A DNA stretch of 64,000 nucleotides from Desulfobulbaceae bacterium DB1 (lineage in GTDB: Bacteria > Desulfobacterota > Desulfobulbia > Desulfobulbales > SURF-16): assembly GCA_001914235.1 (NCBI GenBank), contig MQUF01000003.1, positions 124,001-188,000 of the forward strand. The letters are read 5' to 3'. Below the pieces are notes generated by a model that worked only from the letters and a program-made list of their open reading frames with translations, was not told the DNA's origin and did not search any database. Position 1 is the first letter of the stretch, and every line of letters begins with the position of its first letter. This document shows positions 1 through 7,613 of the stretch, in pieces. The position numbers and the translations under genes are program-made.

Positions 1-578
1 GGCCACAAGCCGTCAAAGGCGCTGACGGTTTCGGCAAAAAGCGTGTTCTGGGCGACTGCCGGCCCGGCATCGTCCCCATCTGCCAGGGGGCAATGACTCA
101 TGAACCCGACCGGGTAGACGTTTTTTGCCTGGCGCAGACAGGAAAGAAAAGCGGGAATCTCCCGGGGCAGGATGCCGATTCTGCCCATGCCGGTATCTAT
201 TTTCACATGAACCCCGATTTGGGCGCCGGATCGACAGGCAACACGGGATAACGCAGCCACCTGTTGTTTATCGAAAACAACGGGCTGCAGATTGTATTGC
301 ACGACATCGGCTATTTCGTCATTCGCCGCCCCGAGGAAAACGGCAATATCAGCCGTTATTCCATGCCGACGAAGCATGACCCCTTCGCCGACTTCCGCAA
401 CACCCAAGGCCGTTACCCCCTCCTCCGCCAGACAGCGGGCCGCGGGCAACATGCCGTGTCCGTACGCATCCGATTTCACCACGGCCATGACCCGGGTTGC
501 ATTGCCGAGACACCGCCGCAAGGAACGGAAGTTTTCCCGCAGGGCGGCAAGATCGATCTCCACCCACCGGGCATTCAT
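1..578 (-). CDS. alr: Alanine racemase, N-terminal part (runs off the left edge)
   Basis: Converts L-alanine to D-alanine for peptidoglycan. About 192 residues are visible. The protein opens MNARWVEIDLAAL and carries the PLP-lysine motif VVKSDAYGHG (Lys35), then the barrel motif VHVKIDTGMGRIG; both are hallmarks of the fold-type III PLP barrel of alanine racemases. The start ATG (576-578) overlaps the TGA of the upstream membrane-protein gene (ATGA), so the two are probably translationally coupled. The C-terminal half, with the catalytic Tyr, lies outside the window. Confidence 0.93.
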   Translation of the reverse strand, partial: MNARWVEIDLAALRENFRSLRRCLGNATRVMAVVKSDAYGHGMLPAARCLAEEGVTALGVAEVGEGVMLRRHGITADIAVFLGAANDEIADVVQYNLQPVVFDKQQVAALSRVACRSGAQIGVHVKIDTGMGRIGILPREIPAFLSCLRQAKNVYPVGFMSHCPLADGDDAGPAVAQNTLFAETVSAFDGLW

Positions 579-997
579 GTTTCCAGCGTTCTCCACTGCC
601 GCCAAACGGCAAGGCTCGCCAGAATAAGCCCCCATCCGACGGCAACAAGAACCAGACTGTAAATTGCCGGAGAAAGTCCGACAAGACGAAGAAAACGACC
701 AAGAAAAATCATAACGAGAATGAGCGCCCATGCCTTAAAGGAGAAAACGGCTCCGAGGCAGGATCCTTCCTGCCTGGCAAGAATGCGGGCAATATTTTTT
801 TCCGCACTCTTTTGAAACACCAGCAGCCCTTTTGCCGTGCCAAGCACGAAAGCCGCGCCAAACAGCAGGTAATGGCTTCCGGCAAGCAACACGCCGGCGC
901 CGCGAACCAGCAGAACAATCCCCACCAGCGTCCAGAAGAAGGCTGCGGCAAACAAAAGGGTTTTCCGAGAGGCGGCAGGTTTGAAGCGGGAAAGCAT
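575..997 (-). CDS. Small integral membrane protein, function unknown
   Basis: About 140 residues. The start chosen is the ATG at 995-997 because GGAG lies about 8 bases upstream; a longer reading to 1093 has no such site. Hydrophobic stretches near residues 15-35, 42-60, 85-105 and 110-130 suggest four membrane segments, with a basic linker (QKSAEKNIARILARQE) between the second and third. I do not recognise a named family. It sits directly upstream of alr and overlaps it by 4 bases, so the two are probably cotranscribed; that does not by itself assign a cell-wall role. Confidence 0.6.
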   Translation of the reverse strand: MLSRFKPAASRKTLLFAAAFFWTLVGIVLLVRGAGVLLAGSHYLLFGAAFVLGTAKGLLVFQKSAEKNIARILARQEGSCLGAVFSFKAWALILVMIFLGRFLRLVGLSPAIYSLVLVAVGWGLILASLAVWRQWRTLET

Positions 998-1060
998 GTA
1001 TTTTCTCCGGAAAAAACCACCAAACCCAGCAAAGATGATTTCGTAAAAACTGAAAATCAA

Positions 1061-1140
1061 CCACGGAGACCACGGAGCACGCAGAGGTAACATGCTGTAA
1101 TTTAAAATATTTTCCCTGCGCCCTCTGTGCTCTCAGTGGT
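1061..1140. repeat. Imperfect inverted repeat of CCACGGAG/CTCTGTG type
   Basis: Left arm 1061-1087 (CCACGGAGACCACGGAGCAC followed by GCAGAGG) and right arm 1115-1140 (CCTGCGCCCTCTGTGCTCTC followed by AGTGGT) are roughly complementary around an AT-rich centre. CCACGGAG/CAGAGG words recur as dispersed intergenic elements in many Desulfobacterota genomes (general knowledge). A shorter, decayed relative may lie near 2863-2905. Confidence 0.5.
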
Positions 1141-1180
1141 AAAAAAAGACTTTTTACGGGTTCATCAACAAAGGAGACTC

Positions 1181-1220
1181 AAAAAAAGATAGGCCCGTCT
1201 CCTTAAAGAAGACAGGCCTA
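1181..1220 (-). terminator. Rho-independent terminator of the ferredoxin gene
   Basis: On the minus strand TAGGCCTGTCT (1220-1210) pairs with AGACGGGCCTA, one G-T mismatch, around a loop of about nine bases. It is followed by seven T residues (1187-1181). It lies about 30 bases beyond the ferredoxin stop. Confidence 0.88.
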
Positions 1221-1251
1221 ATCAACAAGCAGAAAATCCTGCAAGATTACA

Positions 1252-1437
1252 TCATATCTCGGTTACGGTGATGGCACCCTCGGGGCAGACCTCAACGCAG
1301 GTCTCACAACCCAGACACTCGTCAGCGTTCACAGGCTCGGCTTTGCCGTCTACCATCTCATAAACCTGAGCAGGGCAGGCGCTTACACATTCTTCATCAC
1401 CAGCACATTTATCTTTATCAACTATTACTTCCCACAT
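1252..1437 (-). CDS. Ferredoxin with one Asp-for-Cys cluster site
   Basis: A 61-residue bacterial-type two-cluster ferredoxin, an electron carrier in the cytoplasm. The second site is a complete CLGCETCVEVCP (CxxCxxCxxxCP). The first site reads CAGDEECVSACP, with Cys11, Asp14, Cys17 and Cys21, so the second cysteine is Asp. The same substitution occurs in Desulfovibrio africanus ferredoxin III and in Pyrococcus ferredoxin. There it gives a [3Fe-4S] or Asp-ligated [4Fe-4S] cluster. A strong Shine-Dalgarno (GGAGGTG) precedes the ATG. The gene appears monocistronic, with its own terminator. Its physiological partner cannot be read from the neighbours. Confidence 0.93.
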   Translation of the reverse strand: MWEVIVDKDKCAGDEECVSACPAQVYEMVDGKAEPVNADECLGCETCVEVCPEGAITVTEI

Positions 1438-1692
1438 AATAACACCTCCTGTTCATTAAAATATTAGGGGGGAGACTTGTTCTACCCCGGCATCAACCCT
1501 CGTGCATTCGATGGCCACAATAATGTTGCTTTAGCCTGATCACAGCGGATGTTTTTTTATTCAGCGCCGCAAAATTGCGCTGAAAAGAGTCGCAACAGAC
1601 CACCGAATCCTCTGCTTTTATAACAAAATGCAGCTCAAATCTGTTTTCCATTAAATCATAGCCTTCTATTTGTCAACACAATTTTTAAGCAG

Positions 1693-1721
1693 TTGACCTT
1701 CCCCTTTCAATATTTTAAATA
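1693..1721 (+). promoter_or_regulatory. Probable sigma-70 promoter for the 1781 gene
   Basis: TTGACC (1693-1698), 17-base spacer, TAAATA (1716-1721), about 60 bases before the ATG at 1781. The rest of the 1438-1780 gap is AT-rich with no gene visible. A minus-strand TTGACA (1671-1676) faces the ferredoxin, but its -10 is poor. Confidence 0.5.
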
Positions 1722-1780
1722 GGGGTGAAATATCTTTTCCCGACCACAGGTTATCACGCTTTTAATTGAACGGAGCAGTC

Positions 1781-2140
1781 ATGAAAATAAAGCAGAAATC
1801 AGCAAAAAAACAGGTGTCCGGCAAGCTTGCCGCGCAAAAATCAGAAGAGGCGATGATCGAAGGCATTCTCGAAGGAAGCCCGGAAGGAATCGGCGTCGCG
1901 GTTATCCGGCTGGACTGCGGCTGCAAAAAAATGGCAGCGGTGGACAAGAATGGCGACCCGGCCAGCAAGGTCATCATCTATCGTGATCTTGCCGACTCCA
2001 TCTGTCCCAAGTGCAAGGAGGACAACGGCGCCTTTATGCGGGTCAAGGAGGAGTTTATCCACTGGGTTACCCCCGCCCCTGATGAGGCCACCATGCAGAT
2101 GATCACGGAAAAGGTGCTCGGCACCCGATCAACCCATTAA
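1781..2140 (+). CDS. Small Cys-containing protein, function unknown
   Basis: 119 residues. The ATG at 1781 is preferred over a TTG five codons upstream because CGGAG lies just before it. The first 20 residues are Lys-rich (MKIKQKSAKKQ); the body carries LDCGC near residue 45 and CPKC near residue 75, a pair of cysteine doublets that could bind one zinc. No signal peptide. I do not recognise the family. The mlaC-like gene starts 26 bases downstream, so the two may be cotranscribed. Confidence 0.7.
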   Translation: MKIKQKSAKKQVSGKLAAQKSEEAMIEGILEGSPEGIGVAVIRLDCGCKKMAAVDKNGDPASKVIIYRDLADSICPKCKEDNGAFMRVKEEFIHWVTPAPDEATMQMITEKVLGTRSTH

Positions 2141-2166
2141 CTTCCCCCAGCAACCGGAATTTTGTC

Positions 2167-2793
2167 ATGACTTCACCAAAAGTACTCTTTTTGCCCATGC
2201 TGTTTTGCCTTTCCTGTCTGTTCGTCATATCGCCAAAGGCGCATGGCGCGGACACCCCTCCGACTGACTTTATCAAGTCCGTGGTCGACAACGTCTTTCA
2301 CACCCTGAATATGTATCCGGTGGCCGGGCCCCAGGAAAATCTGCCGAAGCGGCGGGCGAAAATAAAAGAAATTATTGACGAGAACTTTGACGCGGAGGAA
2401 ATGGCAAAGCGCGCTTTAGGCAAATACTGGAAAGCACAACCGGTTGAAAAACAGCAGGAGTTCACCAAACTTTTTTACTGGCGTCTTTACAACTTTTATA
2501 TCCTGCGAGTGGAGACCTATTCGGACGAAAAGGTCATGTATAAAAAAGAGCTGCTGAAAGGCGACATTGCCGGCGTTCATACCCTGATCAGCAGCAAAAA
2601 ATATCCGGAGTTCGACATTGAATACCGGGTGAGAAAGGCGGACGAAAGCTGGAAAATTTATGACGTGGTGATTGAAGGGGTCAGCCTGGTGGCCAACTAT
2701 CGCAGTCAGTTCGGCAATTTTCTCAGCAAGAAAACCTTTGATGAGCTCCTGCGGGAACTGCGGGCGAAAAATGAGGAAAACAATCTGCGTTAA
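2167..2793 (+). CDS. MlaC/Ttg2D-family periplasmic phospholipid-binding protein
   Basis: 208 residues with an N-terminal signal peptide (MTSPKVLFLPMLFCLSCLFV, cleavage probably after AHG near residue 27). The mature part has the family features FDAEEMAKRALGKYW, a conserved YxxRVETYS-like segment and FDIEYRVRK...WKIYDVVIEGVSLVANYRSQF. Proteins of this family shuttle phospholipids between the outer membrane and the MlaFEDB transporter. No mlaFEDB genes lie nearby, so this looks like a solitary copy. Length is normal for the family. Confidence 0.85.
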   Translation: MTSPKVLFLPMLFCLSCLFVISPKAHGADTPPTDFIKSVVDNVFHTLNMYPVAGPQENLPKRRAKIKEIIDENFDAEEMAKRALGKYWKAQPVEKQQEFTKLFYWRLYNFYILRVETYSDEKVMYKKELLKGDIAGVHTLISSKKYPEFDIEYRVRKADESWKIYDVVIEGVSLVANYRSQFGNFLSKKTFDELLRELRAKNEENNLR

Positions 2794-2933
2794 GGTCGGC
2801 CTGATTGATTCGTAACAACTTTAAATCATAACGCAACGTCGCAAAGCCCCAACGAAAATCCCCCGGAAACACCGAGTTGTCTTTGCCGCTCCGTGCCTTT
2901 ACGTTGAAAAATGACCAATTAAAGTGAAACGCC

Positions 2934-4313
2934 TTACCGGGATGCGGCATACTCCCTGGCCTTGGCCACCAGGGCGCGGGCCCATTCCGGGGTACCCACC
3001 GCGTGAACATGGGCATAGAGCGCCAGCACATTTTTATAAACCAGGCCGTCGCCGCCGGCGGCAAAACCCACTCCTCGTTTCATATCAAAGGCGAGATCGG
3101 CAACGCTCCCTTGCCAGTGCGCCACCCGGCTGTAACGAAACTCATGCCCCTTGATTTCCGTTCCGACCGGATAGAAGGGATTTCCCGCACGGGCGGTGAG
3201 CACCGTGTATCCATGGGCCTGGGGTTTTTTCTCAAGGGTAAAATGAACGGGAAAGATGCCGACCAGCGGATAATCGCGGCCATCCAGACATATTTTCTCC
3301 CCCAGATAAATCAAGCCGCCGCACTCGGCATAAACGGGCAGACCATGCTCCACCTCCTCGCGTATCGAGCTGCGAAATGAAACATTGGCGGCAAGCAGGC
3401 CGGCACTTGTTTCCGGAAAGCCGCCGCCGATGTAAAGGGCGTCAATTTTCGGCAACTTCTTTTCCGTCAGGGAATTGATATCCACCAATTCCGCTCCCAA
3501 TTCCTGCAAAGCGAGAAGATTTTCCGGATAATAAAATTGAAACGCCGCATCGCGTACCACGCCGATGCGAACCTTGCCGGCAGCGTCGGCACAGACCGCG
3601 GTCTGTTTTTGCTTCGGCATGGGCGGCTTGGGCATGAGGCTTTTCACCGCGACAACATCAAGAGAGCGCGCCACCGTTTCCGCCAGCAGGCTGATCGCCT
3701 CCTCCGCGCCGTCATACTCCTGAAATGGAGTAACCCCGAGATGGCGCATGGGAAAGATATCGCGTTTTAAACGACGGATTGCTCCCACCACCGGCACACC
3801 GGCATATTTTTCCACCGCCTCGCGCACAACGCTTTCATGACGGGAGCTGCCGATCCTGTTCAGAACCACGCCGGCGATATCGACCCCCGGATCAAGCATT
3901 TTACAGCCCAGCACCAGGGCCGCCACCGTTCGGGTTGTTTTGGTGCAATCGACCACCAGCAGGATCGGCAGCCCGAGGCGGGAAGCCAATTCCGCCGTAC
4001 TGTATGTCCCGCCGGCATCGACACCGTCATAAAGCCCCCGGTTTCCTTCAACAATAATAAAATCAGCGGATCGGCCGTGTTCGGCGAATGAGGCCAGCAT
4101 GGCCTCTTCCTGCATCAGGTAGGGATCAAGATTGAAACACGGTCTGCCCGCGGCCAGGCTGAGCCAGCCCGCGTCAATATAATCCGGCCCCTTCTTGAAG
4201 GGCACCACATGATGCCCCTCACCGGCCAGAAGGGCCACGAGCCCGACAGACACGACACTCTTGCCCGATCCGCCGCCGAGCCCGGCAACGACAATTCCTT
4301 TCGGACTTTTCAT
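2934..4313 (-). CDS. cbiA: Cobyrinate a,c-diamide synthase family amidotransferase (CbiA/DsrN)
   Basis: 459 residues, full length. The N-terminal P-loop-like GLGGGSGKS (residues 11-19) and GPDYIDAG form the ATP-dependent ligase domain; the C-terminal class I glutamine amidotransferase domain contains YAECGGLIYLGE with the nucleophilic Cys. The family amidates cobyrinate using ATP and glutamine. The dsr-linked member DsrN amidates siroheme, and sulfate reducers commonly carry this gene beside dsrABD. Here it is about 3 kb from dsrD on the same strand, with an unrelated-looking operon between. No other cobalamin genes are visible, which favours the siroheme-amidase role, but both remain possible. 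Confidence 0.85.
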   Translation of the reverse strand: MKSPKGIVVAGLGGGSGKSVVSVGLVALLAGEGHHVVPFKKGPDYIDAGWLSLAAGRPCFNLDPYLMQEEAMLASFAEHGRSADFIIVEGNRGLYDGVDAGGTYSTAELASRLGLPILLVVDCTKTTRTVAALVLGCKMLDPGVDIAGVVLNRIGSSRHESVVREAVEKYAGVPVVGAIRRLKRDIFPMRHLGVTPFQEYDGAEEAISLLAETVARSLDVVAVKSLMPKPPMPKQKQTAVCADAAGKVRIGVVRDAAFQFYYPENLLALQELGAELVDINSLTEKKLPKIDALYIGGGFPETSAGLLAANVSFRSSIREEVEHGLPVYAECGGLIYLGEKICLDGRDYPLVGIFPVHFTLEKKPQAHGYTVLTARAGNPFYPVGTEIKGHEFRYSRVAHWQGSVADLAFDMKRGVGFAAGGDGLVYKNVLALYAHVHAVGTPEWARALVAKAREYAASR

Positions 4314-4480
4314 CTTTCAGCTCACTCTTTGATATACGCTTAAAAAAAATGCGCCCCTGCCGGCAACGCAAAATACCCATTCCTTGTTTCTCACATTTTC
4401 CTTTTTCATGCCACCGACCTCCAGTCAAGTCAAGCACTCATTGGAATTTGAGAAATCTTTTCGCTTCCTGCTTCACGCAC

Positions 4481-4509
4481 TTGAAATTCTCCATTAACAT
4501 GGTTACAGT
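4481..4509 (+). promoter_or_regulatory. Possible sigma-70 promoter for the TPR/zinc-ribbon operon
   Basis: TTGAAA (4481-4486), 17 bases, TACAGT (4504-4509), about 170 bases before the first gene. The remaining gap, 4314-4678, holds no gene or hairpin that I can support. Confidence 0.35.
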
Positions 4510-4678
4510 CATGAAACTTATGCAAAAATGACCGAAAAAGCATTTACTGGAGAGCGACGAAAGAAACCGGGAGCATTCTCATTGATTTTCCTGAAATTTT
4601 TTCCCGCCTCCGCTACTTCCTCTTTCGCAAGCAACGTGCTCTCACACAGAAAATTTCACTCTAATGATGAGGATATCC

Positions 4679-5308
4679 ATGCCCGACAAACAACTCAGAG
4701 AAGATCTCCCGAAAGTCATTGCCGAGATGGAGCAGAAATGCCAGGAACATCCGGAATCCATCATGGCCCATCATCATCTTGCCCTTGTTTACCGCAAGGC
4801 GGGTCGCCACAATGATGCCATTCGTGAATTGAAAAAATGTATTGAAATAGACGATCATTCCGCCGAGGCGTATATTAATCTCGGCGCCGTCTACTTTGAA
4901 CTGGGCCAACTCGATGAGGCCCTGCAGGCCAACAAAATGGCCCTCCTGTATGCACCGAATCCCGCCCAGGCCCATACCAACATCGGCCTCATCATGCAGC
5001 AGAAAGGCGAACAGGAAAAAGCCATTGACGCCTATACCAAGGCAACACTTGCCGATCCCGAACTGGGATTCGCCTGGGTGAACCTGGCATCGGCGCAAAT
5101 CATGACCGGCAATTTCGATGCCGCGCTTTCATCCGCCAAAAAGGCGGTTGAGCATGATCCGCAGTTCGGCATGGCGCACAACAATCTGGCAGTGGCCTAC
5201 TACTATGCCAAGGATTACAAGGCCGCCAAGAAATCCATGGATGAAGCAGCACGGCTCGGCTATTCCGTTGATCCGAATTTCGTCAAAGCCGTGGAACAAG
5301 AACTGTAA
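4679..5308 (+). CDS. TPR-repeat protein
   Basis: 209 residues made almost entirely of tetratricopeptide repeats, about five (for example AEAYINLGAVYFELGQLDEA, AQAHTNIGLIMQQKGEQEKA, GMAHNNLAVAYYYAKDYKAA). No signal peptide or membrane segment, so it is a cytoplasmic protein-interaction scaffold. The ATG at 4679 is chosen because TGAGG lies 6-7 bases before it; an upstream ATG at 4664 has no site. It heads an operon with the zinc-ribbon/HEAT gene (2-base gap) and a second TPR gene, lying between cbiA/dsrN and dsrABD. A role linked to sulfite reduction is inferred from position only. Confidence 0.8.
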   Translation: MPDKQLREDLPKVIAEMEQKCQEHPESIMAHHHLALVYRKAGRHNDAIRELKKCIEIDDHSAEAYINLGAVYFELGQLDEALQANKMALLYAPNPAQAHTNIGLIMQQKGEQEKAIDAYTKATLADPELGFAWVNLASAQIMTGNFDAALSSAKKAVEHDPQFGMAHNNLAVAYYYAKDYKAAKKSMDEAARLGYSVDPNFVKAVEQEL

Positions 5309-5310
5309 CC

Positions 5311-6438
5311 ATGGCGAAAAATCCCAACATCAAAGTCCGTCCCTGGTGTCCCTTCTGCGGCCAGGAAGTCAATCCGCCCACGGAACCGCTCAAACGTAAA
5401 ATTGATGAGTTCAAGGTGGGCAATTGCCAGTGCGGCGCCGTCTACACCTCCGATCCCACCGGGTTTAATGTCGGCGCGGCAATGGTTGAATGCATGATCT
5501 ACGCCTGCGACGAAAACCCTGATCTTGCCTGGGAACTGGTGGCGGATGATGATTTTCTTACCGGCCGTATCGACAATTACGACGAAGTGACCCATCAGGT
5601 TTACGAATTTAAAAACGTGGACGGACGCAGGGTGGCCGGCGTTCTCTACTTCATCCGTCTTACCCGCGATCTCGCCGATCTATCGAAACGGCTCAAACAT
5701 CATAAGGAAAAAACGGATGAAGTCACCAGCAAACCAATGGCAAAACTGGTCGTTCCTCCCCTGGAACCTGAACGCGACCCCAAGAGGAAGAAAAAACGGG
5801 CAGACAAATCGAAAATCAAGGAACTTGTTTTCAGCGGCAATATCGACGCCTTGGTTGATTTCTGTTTCGACGATATGAAGACACTGCGCTTCATGCTGCG
5901 GCTGCTTTATGATCCGGACGAGGGAAAACGCTGGTACTGCGCCCAAGTCATCGGCCAGGTCTGCGCCCGTTTGTCCACACGAAAGCCGGGAGTGGTCAGC
6001 GACATGCTGCATCGGCTCTATGAATCCTGCACCGATTCCGCCTCCACCCACTGGGGGCTGCTTGAGGCAATCGGTTCCATTATTGCCGCACGACCTGACA
6101 TTTTCGGCGGATTCGCCAGGCATCTCCTCATGTACCGTGGAGTGCCGACCAGCAGGGCGCTGGTTTTATGGGCCATGGGCACCATTGCTGAAACAAGCCC
6201 GGAGGTGGTTCGCAACACGCCGATTTACAGCGTTTTTTCATCCGTCAATGACCCTGACCCCCTGATTCGGGGCCAGGCAATCCGGCTGTTCGGAAGAATA
6301 AATGCCGTTGAGTTGAAAAGCAAAATCGAGGAACAGGTCAATGACAGTGCGCCGCTCACCGTTTATGAAAAAGGTCTGCCGGAGCATACCACTGTCGGCC
6401 GCTTGGCACATGAAGCGCTGGCCTTGATGACTGAATAG
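5311..6438 (+). CDS. Zinc-ribbon protein with HEAT-like C-terminal repeats
   Basis: 375 residues. The N-terminus has CPFCG (residues 13-17) and CQC near residue 39, which together can form a four-cysteine zinc ribbon. A Lys/Arg-rich linker (PKRKKKRADKSKIK) near residue 155 leads to alpha-helical repeats resembling HEAT/PBS-lyase repeats (for example GKRWYCAQVIGQVCARLS, DPLIRGQAIRLFGRINA). HEAT proteins of this sort act as binding scaffolds; no catalytic motif is visible. It starts 2 bases after the TPR gene. Function unknown. Confidence 0.7.
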   Translation: MAKNPNIKVRPWCPFCGQEVNPPTEPLKRKIDEFKVGNCQCGAVYTSDPTGFNVGAAMVECMIYACDENPDLAWELVADDDFLTGRIDNYDEVTHQVYEFKNVDGRRVAGVLYFIRLTRDLADLSKRLKHHKEKTDEVTSKPMAKLVVPPLEPERDPKRKKKRADKSKIKELVFSGNIDALVDFCFDDMKTLRFMLRLLYDPDEGKRWYCAQVIGQVCARLSTRKPGVVSDMLHRLYESCTDSASTHWGLLEAIGSIIAARPDIFGGFARHLLMYRGVPTSRALVLWAMGTIAETSPEVVRNTPIYSVFSSVNDPDPLIRGQAIRLFGRINAVELKSKIEEQVNDSAPLTVYEKGLPEHTTVGRLAHEALALMTE

Positions 6439-6473
6439 TAATTTTATTTTGCAAAGTTTTTTTGGAGAGAACA

Positions 6474-7049
6474 ATGACAGCTTTACAACAGAACATACAA
6501 AAAGCGGAAGAGGAAAAAAGCCAGGCGCGTCTCGACTATGAGTCCGGCTTGGAATTCATGTCCAAGGGAGAGATGGCCCAGGCGGCCAACATGTTTCATA
6601 ATGCCCTGGTCGGCTTTGAACAGGATAAGGATATTAACGGGATTGCCAACGCCACCGACAAGCTCGGAGATATCTGTTCGGATAGGAAAGATTTGAATAA
6701 TGCCCTCGCCCACTACGACAAGGTAATTTCCATTTGCCAGGATCAGGGTGACAGCTTCAGTGTCTTTGCTGTTGACAAGAAAAAAGCCAGGCTCTTTGCC
6801 GCCTGCGGCAAATATGACGATGCAATCACCATGTATCTGAATATAGTGGATGAATACAATGCCATGCGCAACCCGCAGGGAACCGTCGACACCCTGGAAA
6901 CCCTGGCCGAGGTCTATGTCGCAGCCGGCAACCGGGACAAGGCCGCGGATTGCTACCGCACCGCCGCTCGGATCCACGAGAAATACAAACACACCCGGCA
7001 TGCAGCAACCCTCCTGCAAAAGGCGGAAGAAACACTCAAAGTTGCGTAG
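6474..7049 (+). CDS. TPR-repeat protein
   Basis: 191 residues. The ATG at 6474 has GGAGA six bases upstream and is preferred over a TTG at 6462. Four or five TPR-like helix pairs are visible (AQAANMFHNALVGFEQDKD, NNALAHYDKVISICQDQGD, YDDAITMYLNIVDEYNAMRN, DKAADCYRTAARIHEKY), followed by KAEETLKVA at the end. Cytoplasmic. It is the last gene of the three-gene operon and is followed by a shared bidirectional terminator. No enzymatic motif. Confidence 0.78.
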   Translation: MTALQQNIQKAEEEKSQARLDYESGLEFMSKGEMAQAANMFHNALVGFEQDKDINGIANATDKLGDICSDRKDLNNALAHYDKVISICQDQGDSFSVFAVDKKKARLFAACGKYDDAITMYLNIVDEYNAMRNPQGTVDTLETLAEVYVAAGNRDKAADCYRTAARIHEKYKHTRHAATLLQKAEETLKVA

Positions 7050-7073
7050 TGCCGTGTAAATCTTGAATTGTCC

Positions 7074-7131
7074 TGTAGGTCGGCATACCTATGCCGAGGC
7101 TATCTTGTCGGGAAAGGGTTCCCGACCTACA
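7074..7131. repeat. REP-like palindromic element
   Basis: Outer inverted repeats TGTAGGTCGG (7074-7083) and CCGACCTACA (7122-7131) enclose two perfect small hairpins: TCGGCATA/TATGCCGA (7080-7097) and GTCGGGAA/TTCCCGAC (7108-7126). The nested structure is typical of dispersed REP-like elements. Confidence 0.7.
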
Positions 7132-7161
7132 ATAAAGCGTCAATCGAAACGTCTTCCAATA

Positions 7162-7202
7162 AAAAAAGCCGTCAATCCCATTTGGGGAGTGACGGCTTTT
7201 TT
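7162..7202. terminator. Bidirectional terminator between the TPR operon and dsrD
   Basis: AAAAAAGCCGTCA (7162-7174) is the exact complement of TGACGGCTTTTTT (7190-7202) around a 15-base loop. It provides a T-run in both directions for the convergent transcripts. Confidence 0.93.
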
Positions 7203-7228
7203 AACATTCTGAAAAAACAGACTACAAC

Positions 7229-7483
7229 TTATTTTGCATCCTCGGCAGCGTCACGAGTTTCCTCGTTCTTGATCCTGGAAGGAAGGGCGTACATGGTCGT
7301 GCTGCCGCTTGACCAGAACATCAATTTTCCTTCTTTTACCAGATCATTGGCAATGTTTTTTATTTCACGCGGTTTCGCGTCGGGATCACAGGCGTAAAAG
7401 TCCTTCACATAGAGCTGCGGTTTGGGAGCTTTGGTTGCCTTGTCGATCATTGCTGCCTTGAGTTCCTCTTTGCTCATCGCCAT
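7229..7483 (-). CDS. dsrD: DsrD, activator of dissimilatory sulfite reductase
   Basis: 84 residues with the characteristic DsrD sequence: KPQLYVKDFYACDPDAKPRE in the first half and VKEGKLMFWSSGSTTMYALP in the second. DsrD has a winged-helix fold but is reported to act as an allosteric activator of DsrAB rather than as a DNA-binding regulator. GGAG lies 8 bases before the start. It is the third gene of the dsrABD operon, separated from dsrB by 130 bases that contain a strong stem-loop. Confidence 0.96.
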   Translation of the reverse strand: MAMSKEELKAAMIDKATKAPKPQLYVKDFYACDPDAKPREIKNIANDLVKEGKLMFWSSGSTTMYALPSRIKNEETRDAAEDAK

Positions 7484-7550
7484 TTCATTTACTCCTTTTT
7501 ATATTGAGTTCAGGTAAACTTCCATTTCCGCAGCGTTCTAAAACTGCAGC

Positions 7551-7579
7551 GACTGCAGGAACATGACGTTCCTGCAGTC
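7551..7579 (-). other. Perfect 12-bp stem-loop between dsrB and dsrD
   Basis: GACTGCAGGAAC (7551-7562) and GTTCCTGCAGTC (7568-7579) are exact complements around a 5-base loop. On the minus strand it is followed by GCTGCAGTTTT, a weak T-run, so it may act as a partial terminator or an mRNA-processing/stability structure separating dsrAB from dsrD. Confidence 0.8.
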
Positions 7580-7613
7580 ATTAAGAAAGCCCCAACTGCT
7601 GAAAGGCAGTCAA

